From IMG/VR virus record IMGVR_UViG_3300022745_000090, positions 1 through 38,769 of that record: 38,769 nucleotides of DNA. One strand, given 5' to 3'. Of this stretch, positions 30,101 through 36,800 are shown in pieces. Source of the DNA: a virus. Below the pieces are notes generated by a model. The model saw only the letters and a list, made by a program, of their open reading frames with translations, searched no databases and was not told the origin of the DNA. The number at the start of each line of letters is the position of its first letter. Position 1 is the first letter of the stretch. The position numbers and the translations under genes were made by a program.

Positions 30101-30760
30101 TTGGGAGTCATTAATTGGAATGAAGCTCAAGGTATGCGGTTTGGAAAACTTGTGGTCATTGGCCTGTCCAGAAGGAATGAAAAATCAGTTGCGTATATGA
30201 TGTGTAAGTGTGATTGCGGAAAAGACAAAGAAGTGTGTTCCTCTTTTTTAAAAAATGGTGATACACAATCCTGCGGGTGCTTACACAAAGCCATAATGAG
30301 TGGCCACAAATGGAATAATATTCACGGCCATTCTATGCGCGGCAAGGCCTCCAAAGAATACTTGACCCACAGGGGCATGCTGGCCCGCTGTCACGGCATG
30401 GGTCATTCAAGATATTCAGGAAGGGGAATTATCGTTTGCGACCGTTGGCGTTTTGGAGAATTTGGGAAGACCGGATTCGAGTGTTTTATAAAAGATATGG
30501 GGAACGCCCCATCTAAAAAGCATTCGATTGACAGAATTAACAACAACGGCAATTACGAGCAATCTAATTGCAGATGGGCCACTGCTACTCAGCAGGGTAA
30601 CAATCAACACAACACCATCAAGATCGAATGGAACGGTGAAATTAAAGGGGTGTCTGAGTGGGCTAATATGTTTAATATGCCAAGGCAACTAATTTACTCT
30701 AGGGTTGTCCAATTGGGGTGGGATATTGAAATGGCTTTATTCACGCCGAAATTATCTTAA
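30101..30760 (+). CDS. Zinc-ribbon HNH endonuclease
   Basis: About 219 residues. N-terminal zinc ribbon: GMRFGKLVVIG, CKCDCG and DTQSCGCL. Then the phage-type HNH core SIDRINNNGNYEQSNCRWAT, and a C-terminal DNA-binding helix region (SEWANMFNMPRQLIYSRVVQ and GWDIEMALF) of the NUMOD type. The exact start is unclear: TTG at 30101, ATG at 30131 or ATG at 29975. Likely a homing endonuclease. It sits between glycosyltransferase genes, as a mobile intruder would. Confidence 0.82.
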   Translation: MGVINWNEAQGMRFGKLVVIGLSRRNEKSVAYMMCKCDCGKDKEVCSSFLKNGDTQSCGCLHKAIMSGHKWNNIHGHSMRGKASKEYLTHRGMLARCHGMGHSRYSGRGIIVCDRWRFGEFGKTGFECFIKDMGNAPSKKHSIDRINNNGNYEQSNCRWATATQQGNNQHNTIKIEWNGEIKGVSEWANMFNMPRQLIYSRVVQLGWDIEMALFTPKLS

Positions 30761-30761
30761 T

Positions 30762-31766
30762 ATGACTTCTTTCACCAGCGTTGGAGATGCGGGCGACCTT
30801 TTTGTCTCATTGGCTACTGTTAAAAGTCAAATAGGTAAGTCCATTTGCTATCTTTACGATAGCCCACAAACCGCTGGCATCATGCGTCGATTTGATGTTG
30901 TTGCGCCACTCGTAAAAGCTCAACCGTACATAGAAGATGTGCGCCCGTGGAATGGCGAGCATATTGACTGGCACTCAGAGAATTTCAGGACATATGCTTA
31001 TCACGGCAATGGATTAAGCCTTGCCTTAAATCACGCTGAAGCAGCGATGCGAGATGGCTTCATCTCCACATTCCCAGATGTTATTCGCCCGTGGCTGACA
31101 GTCGAGCCAAGTAAAAAATGGGCTGGACGGGTGGTTATCAACAAGACCGAAAGATATGGAAATGATTTCTTCCCGTGGAGGAAGATGGTTGAACACTACG
31201 GCAAAAAACTGGTGTTTCTTGGCACCAAGCCAGAGCATGATCTGTTTGAGAAACGATTCGGTGAAGTCGAATACTACCCAACGGCCAACTTTTTGATCGC
31301 CGCCCAAGTGATAGCTGGGTCGGCACTATTTATCGGCAACCAATCAAGCTGCATGACGATTGCGGAGGGGCTAAAACATCCTCGCATCCAAGAGTGCTGC
31401 CTTTGGCTGCCTGACTGCCTTTATAATTCCAGCCCAAATAACGCTCAATACGTCGGAGATGGTGCATGTACTCTCCCCGCCATCGGTGACACGCCAGAGC
31501 TTGTCATCGAGCCAGCGTGGCAGCCGGAGGTCAACCTTCACGAAACTCCTCCTGGGGGATGGAAATTCCCCGGTATTCCTGCGTCCATGCACTACGCCGC
31601 TGCTGTGAGTTTCATGCGGCAGGAGCACCCCGAATGGTCAAACGATGAGGCGCTGGAACGGCTCAAGGAGCACAATCGGAAGCTCAATCCGGCTTTCTAC
31701 AACAACGGACTTGCACATGAGCTACGCAAGTTTATGGTTGCGAAACGAAACGCAGGACTTGCGTAA
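30762..31766 (+). CDS. GT-B-type (GT9-like) glycosyltransferase
   Basis: 334 residues from ATG (MTSFTSVGDAGDLFVSLATV), two bases after the HNH stop. It opens with the GDAGD loop and has IAGSALFIGNQSSCMTIAEG near residue 220, like the nucleotide-sugar site of heptosyltransferase-type GT9 enzymes. The end is basic. The upstream extension to 30705 lies in the HNH gene and is excluded. Confidence 0.74.
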   Translation: MTSFTSVGDAGDLFVSLATVKSQIGKSICYLYDSPQTAGIMRRFDVVAPLVKAQPYIEDVRPWNGEHIDWHSENFRTYAYHGNGLSLALNHAEAAMRDGFISTFPDVIRPWLTVEPSKKWAGRVVINKTERYGNDFFPWRKMVEHYGKKLVFLGTKPEHDLFEKRFGEVEYYPTANFLIAAQVIAGSALFIGNQSSCMTIAEGLKHPRIQECCLWLPDCLYNSSPNNAQYVGDGACTLPAIGDTPELVIEPAWQPEVNLHETPPGGWKFPGIPASMHYAAAVSFMRQEHPEWSNDEALERLKEHNRKLNPAFYNNGLAHELRKFMVAKRNAGLA

Positions 31767-31780
31767 ACGAATCATTCTTC

Positions 31781-32821
31781 ATGAAAATCATCATCCCCGT
31801 CACCATCCACGACGTTGCCCGTCTCCCTAAAATGCTCAAAGCACTGATTCATTTCGGCGGCTTGATGGATCATACGGTTATCTTCGTGGCGTCTCCTTCG
31901 TGCGTTCTGGATGCTCAAAATGCGGCTGACCAACTGCGCTCGCATTGCCTTGAGGTCATGGTCAAGCAAACCACCTACGAATACACCTTTGGCCTGTACA
32001 CAGATGTGAACATGCTGTTTGGATTCACCGTTCGCATGCTGTCTTCAATCGGCAACAAGGAGCCTTTCCTTTGGATGGAAATGGACAGCCGCCCTCGCGA
32101 TTTTGGATGGGCAAATACCCTGATGCGTGAGTACAAGCAAAAAGGCCGATCCTGCCTTGGCAACGTGGTTGACGTTCCACGAGTTCGGGGCGGCATCCTT
32201 GAGCCTGTTACCGGCGACCGGATGATGATGGCGGTTGGCATTTATCCTGCCGGGCTTGAACTGAACGAGCAAACCAAGCCGTTGATCAACGATCTTGGCA
32301 AAACGCCGCCTCGCAATCCAGAAGAGCCTTTCGACGTTTACATGCGCGGCGCTCTCCGAATCATCGGTGTTGCCGACACCAATCTCATCTCCGACCAGTG
32401 GAACACGGGCAATTACCGGCAAACGGATGAAGGCATTGTGTGTGATCCAATGCCGTTCCACCGCATCGTGCGCAACCGTGGAGGACTTGTGAACAAAGAG
32501 GCCGTCCTCATTCACGGATGCAAGGACGACAGCCTGGACGACCTTCTTTTCGGCGAATCTCACCCCATCGTAACTGCCACGCCAAAGCCAGCGCTGTCTG
32601 GGGATAAAGACAGCGGCATGTCCAACTCCAGCCCCACGGAGGTTTTGGCGAGTGGGGCAACTTCTATCAAATCTGATATTGAAGCGCGTTTGGCAAAAGG
32701 CTCGCTTCGCCTGAACATGCTCGCCACGGACTACAACGTGGACAACAAGACGATGGAAAAGCTCGTGGTTGACGCGGGTTTTGTCGTCACGAAGCCTGGG
32801 CTTTGGATTAAGGCTGCTTGA
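31781..32821 (+). CDS. GT-A-like protein with C-terminal winged-helix-like extension
   Basis: 346 residues. Residues about 1-275 resemble a GT-A fold: MKIIIPVTIHDVARLPKML with the DxD-type motif MEMDSRPRDFGWA and later MYVRGAL-like beta/alpha elements. A Ser/Pro/Thr-rich linker of about 30 residues leads to a C-terminal 45-residue part (RLNMLATDYNVDNKTMEKLV...GLWIKAA) that looks like a small winged helix. That fusion is unusual. Substrate unknown. Confidence 0.72.
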   Translation: MKIIIPVTIHDVARLPKMLKALIHFGGLMDHTVIFVASPSCVLDAQNAADQLRSHCLEVMVKQTTYEYTFGLYTDVNMLFGFTVRMLSSIGNKEPFLWMEMDSRPRDFGWANTLMREYKQKGRSCLGNVVDVPRVRGGILEPVTGDRMMMAVGIYPAGLELNEQTKPLINDLGKTPPRNPEEPFDVYMRGALRIIGVADTNLISDQWNTGNYRQTDEGIVCDPMPFHRIVRNRGGLVNKEAVLIHGCKDDSLDDLLFGESHPIVTATPKPALSGDKDSGMSNSSPTEVLASGATSIKSDIEARLAKGSLRLNMLATDYNVDNKTMEKLVVDAGFVVTKPGLWIKAA

Positions 32822-32844
32822 GGTAAAGAAAGGAAATTCATATT

Positions 32845-33021
32845 ATGGGCTGGACACCGGTTAACAAAATCACCATTGAGCGAATCTTTGAGCCAACGCG
32901 GCAAATAATTGTGTCTTGGGAAGACGGCATACTTGGTAAAAAAGAAAAGCGTTTCACCTTTGAGGAAGCGGATGAAGCACTAAAGCTACTCTCTCAAGAG
33001 TTCAAGTCGCTTTGCATGTAG
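32845..33021 (+). CDS. Small hypothetical protein
   Basis: 58 residues: MGWTPVNKITIERIFEPTRQ and a charged helix at the end (FEEADEALKLLSQEFKSL). A clear AAAGGA-type ribosome site precedes the ATG. Function unknown. Confidence 0.7.
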   Translation: MGWTPVNKITIERIFEPTRQIIVSWEDGILGKKEKRFTFEEADEALKLLSQEFKSLCM

Positions 33022-33023
33022 GC

Positions 33024-33080
33024 TTAGTCTTGCTTAGCCCAACACCAATCCGGGTATTCAACCCCTGAGTCGTCCAAAAG
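33024..33080 (-). pseudogene. Fragment homologous to the C-terminus of the 33287 gene
   Basis: The minus-strand frame reads LLDDSGVEYPDWCWAKQD then stop. The real gene ends VLEDGEIAYPSWCWAKH then stop. The DNA also matches: TGCTTAGCCCAACACCAA at 33031-33048 against TGCTTAGCCCAGCACCAA at 33291-33308 (17 of 18). An upstream in-frame stop near 33117 makes this a remnant. It lies antisense between small plus-strand genes. Confidence 0.65.
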
Positions 33081-33082
33081 AT

Positions 33083-33274
33083 ATGAATAAAAGTCGGATA
33101 AGATCAGCAATCGCTAATTATTATAATACACTTCACCCTAGTTCCCCCTACGAGTGGCAAAAAATGTTAAATGCTCAAAAAGAGCTAGCTGAAGCAGAGA
33201 TGGAATTTGAAGCCTTCCAGCAATTAGCCGGAAAGGTCAATCCGTCTGTCTCTAAGGCATCCTTTGGGACGTGA
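33083..33274 (+). CDS. Small helical protein, possible inserted gene
   Basis: 63 residues: MNKSRIRSAIANYYNTLHPS and a long helix (MLNAQKELAEAEMEFEAFQQ). It lies exactly between the duplicated tail fragment (33024-33080) and the intact tail of the minus-strand gene, as if it came in with a duplication. Lower G+C than the flanks. Function unknown. Confidence 0.6.
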   Translation: MNKSRIRSAIANYYNTLHPSSPYEWQKMLNAQKELAEAEMEFEAFQQLAGKVNPSVSKASFGT

Positions 33275-33286
33275 ACAGCAATGGAG

Positions 33287-33853
33287 TTAATGCTTAGCCC
33301 AGCACCAACTAGGATAGGCTATTTCCCCATCTTCCAGAACGCCAAGTTCTAAATGTACCTTGAGCTTCAAAAGACATTTGCACCGTTTGCATGACAGCAA
33401 TTCAGCGTCTTTGCTTGTCTCGGGCCAGCCAATACGTTCGGCGAGCCAGCTCAAAGCAGACTGGCAGCCAAAACACAGTTTCACATGCTTGTTGTAAACG
33501 CACCTGGCGCAGATGTCTGCACGACGTTCTGATTCAGATTTATCGACCCATTTTCCGCCTTCGGACAGCCAGTTTTTGACCGTGCCGCCAAAGCGGGCGA
33601 TGTCGTCAACCGTTACGTAAGTTTCAGGCTCGCCAATCTCCCGGCACTCAATCCCAGGATTTTGCTCGCACATTTCGTGGCGCACCACAGCCTGCCAATT
33701 ATCAGGAATGGGAATGTCATTCGCGTTCCATGCGATGTACACACGGGTCAAAATCGCTGACAAAGCGTGATCGTGGAATGGTATTTTCGTCCGTGGATCG
33801 ACGTACGCCCATCCCCCAGAAGGGGCTTCAATTTCATTTACAGGCTGCTTCAT
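33287..33853 (-). CDS. Cys-rich virion-region protein
   Basis: 188 residues. N-terminal half without known motif (GGWAYVDPRTKIPFHDHALS). C-terminal half with C-x2-C pairs: ADICARCVYN, CFGCQSALS and SCKRCKCLLKLKVHL, ending in YPSWCWAKH. Probably binds two zinc ions. ATGA overlap with the stop of the giant gene upstream ties it to the virion operon. It may be a structural or assembly protein. Confidence 0.8.
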   Translation of the reverse strand: MKQPVNEIEAPSGGWAYVDPRTKIPFHDHALSAILTRVYIAWNANDIPIPDNWQAVVRHEMCEQNPGIECREIGEPETYVTVDDIARFGGTVKNWLSEGGKWVDKSESERRADICARCVYNKHVKLCFGCQSALSWLAERIGWPETSKDAELLSCKRCKCLLKLKVHLELGVLEDGEIAYPSWCWAKH

Positions 33854-36800
33854 GGGCGGATGGCGAGTCTTTCGGCGCGGTCGCGAACTTCCTTGGATTT
33901 GTCCGCAATGAAGGCTTTGGCGCGTTCTTTTGGCATCGCAATAGCCCTGTCGCCATATTGCTCAATCACCTTGCGGTAGCCAGCTCCGACGAGCTTGATG
34001 TAGCGGTTCTGCTCCTCTGGCGTCAAATGGCGACGGCGAGCCTTGGTGCCAACTGTCCGCATTTCTGGCGAGGATGGAGGCATCCAAATGTCACGGCTGT
34101 TCAGGATGCCGAGTTTGCGATAGGCTTCATCGCTTGGCGTTTCGATAACGGCGCGGCTCCAAGGACTTCTGGAGGTTCTGATTGGCTCGCCAAAGATGTT
34201 CAGTTTCTCGCCGCCGATGTGCTGGCGGTAAATTGGGATTTCCTTGCCAAGGTTCTCCCAAACTGTCTCATATTTGCGAGCACGATCATCAAGGAGCCAG
34301 AAATCCAGGTCTTTGAAGACACGAGGCACAAAACCACCGGCAAAGTTGGTGCCAACACGAGTTATGCGTTTGACGAAAGCCTCGTCAGGGTCGGACTGGT
34401 AGGCGCTCTTGCCAACGAGGTCAGCAAACTGAGAAAGCGCCGCTGAATCCAATGTGGATGTGGCTGCAATTGCAGTGGCGGCAACCAATCGGTCTGCGAA
34501 TTGCTTCTGATCCCATTTCTCACGCTTGAATTTCACCATGTCAGTCATGGTGCCGATGGCGGCAAGCATGGAGCTAATCGGCCATGTTTTGTAGGCCAGG
34601 GTGACAGGTTTGCCGTTCTGGTAAAAGGTGATGGTGTATTCCTTCTTGCCGCTGTCTGAAAGCTGCTTCTTTTGTTCGGCGCTCAACCCGTCCCATGAGC
34701 CCTGAATATCAAATCCACGCTTTTCTGGATCGTCCTCATCCTCGATGGACTTGATGGCGTACATGCCAGCAAACATGAGCAAAAGGCCAAACATCTGATT
34801 GTTTAGGATCATCTGGCGCTTGGTAGCGTGATAATTCTCTGCTTCGGCAAGGCGGAACATGCCGATTCCAGGGATGTAAGAGAGTGAGTCATTCAGTTTG
34901 TTCGCGCCAAATCGGATGAAGCGGAAACCGAGCAAGTTGCGTGCAGAATATATAGCGAGTTGCCGCATGGTAGCTAAAGCATATCTGACATAAGCCTCGT
35001 GTTTGGCTACTTCAGGGTCTTTAAGCATCGCTTTGGCTGCTTCCTTGATCCTGTCAGAAGAAATGGCGGTTCGTGTTACTTTTTCAAGAATCCAATCGTA
35101 AATATCACCAGCAATACCTTCTGGCTCAATTGTTCCAGCCGCCACACCGCCAGCATAGGAAGCTCCATCAACGATGTCCTGAACATTGTGATAAAACTCG
35201 TCCGAGATGTGCCTTGTCCACGCATTAAGAGCGGTTTCTTCCTGGGAATTAGCAGGCTCGCGGCCTTCTAATAGGTATGCCTTTGCTCTATTCCTAAAAT
35301 GCTGCATTTCGCTCTCATTTGGCAGGCGGGCAGAATCGTAAAGCTTCTTGTTTTGAGCAATGGCAATCGGGAGGTAGCCATATTTGGTGGCGGTTGCATT
35401 GATGTGGTCGAGCGCCGTCAGAATGCGCTCAACGGTCTGCATGAACCGGCCAATCATACGCAAAACCTTGCCTTGAACCTTATCTGCCGCAGTAGCGCCA
35501 GCTTCTTTGTCCTTGTTCCAATGGGTAAGCTGATACGAGGTGGACGTTGGATTGCCGCCTTTCAATCCCTTGCCGAGGAAGCGGGAAAGTTGATCCTTGG
35601 AGTTCACCAAAATGGAAGTGTCGCCAGTTTTGATGAAGTGTGCGGCTTCCTTGAAGGCTTGTGGCAGGATGCCGAAAAACCGGCTCAATGCTTGTGCTGG
35701 AGTCTTGAAATCGCCATGAGATGCCAGGCTCGTTGATTCCACGAGGATGCGCTGCAAGCCGTTGAGAGCGGCAAATCCGATGTCAAAGAATGTTCGAGGC
35801 CCGGCCAGCACAGCCGCAACCCATGCGTCATTGAGAATCTTGGCCCAATTGAGGTCTTGAGTCGCAGTAATCAACTTGAGAAGCTCGTCCGCTTTTTTGG
35901 CGTAAGCCGGGGCTGGCAACTCAGGGTCTTGCAACTCTTCAGCCAGTTTCTCAGCGCGTTCCATCGCCTTCTCGTCAATCGGCTTGACGCCATACTTCTT
36001 GGCGAGGATGGCATTGAACGTGTCGCGGTTAAACGTGCCGTCATTGAATGCTTCCAGCAGTTCAGGGGTGGCTGATTCTAGCTTTTTGGCAGCCCCTTTG
36101 TTGGTGATCCAAGGGAGCTTCAACGTCTTGTCAGCCTTGAGCTTTTGCCCAAGATAACTGGCCTTGCGATCAATCCACGCTTGATCCAGCAGCTCAACCA
36201 GTTGCGCTTTTTCATCGTCTTTTAGGTCTTTGAAAGCCTCGTTCTCCTTGACCTTTGCCAGCATGTCGGCACGACGGCGTTCTTGACCCGCCTTTGGAAG
36301 GGTGAAGATGTCCTTCCAGGCCCACCCATCGCGAGTTTTGTCCAGCAAGCGTTGGAGCGCGGTCATCTTGCCAGGCTTGAGCAAGGTTTCTTTGCGCGTT
36401 GCTTTGGCAATACGTCCAGCCTTTGCTTTGCCGGATTGCGGAGAATCGGCTTGTCCAGAGGAGAAAAGTTCATTTCCAATGGCTTCAAGGGCGTCGCCAA
36501 TCTTCTTGTCCAATGAGGAGATTTTATCATCAATGCGGGCAAGTTCTTTCTCAAGCTCTGCCACTGTCATTGAATCGTATGGATTCGAGGCGGCATTGGC
36601 TGCGACAGACTGTTTGAGCTTGCCTCCTTTTGCCAAAATAGACGCCATCACATGCGCTCTTTTTTGAAGGAATTTGGCCTTTTCAGCCAGCCATCCCCTC
36701 ACTTTCGCCATCAGCAAGCGGGCCTTTTCTGGCAAACTAGCCTCCGCCTTTTCCAGCCACGACTGCTCAAGCAGCGATTCCACATCATCGCTTGCCTCGG

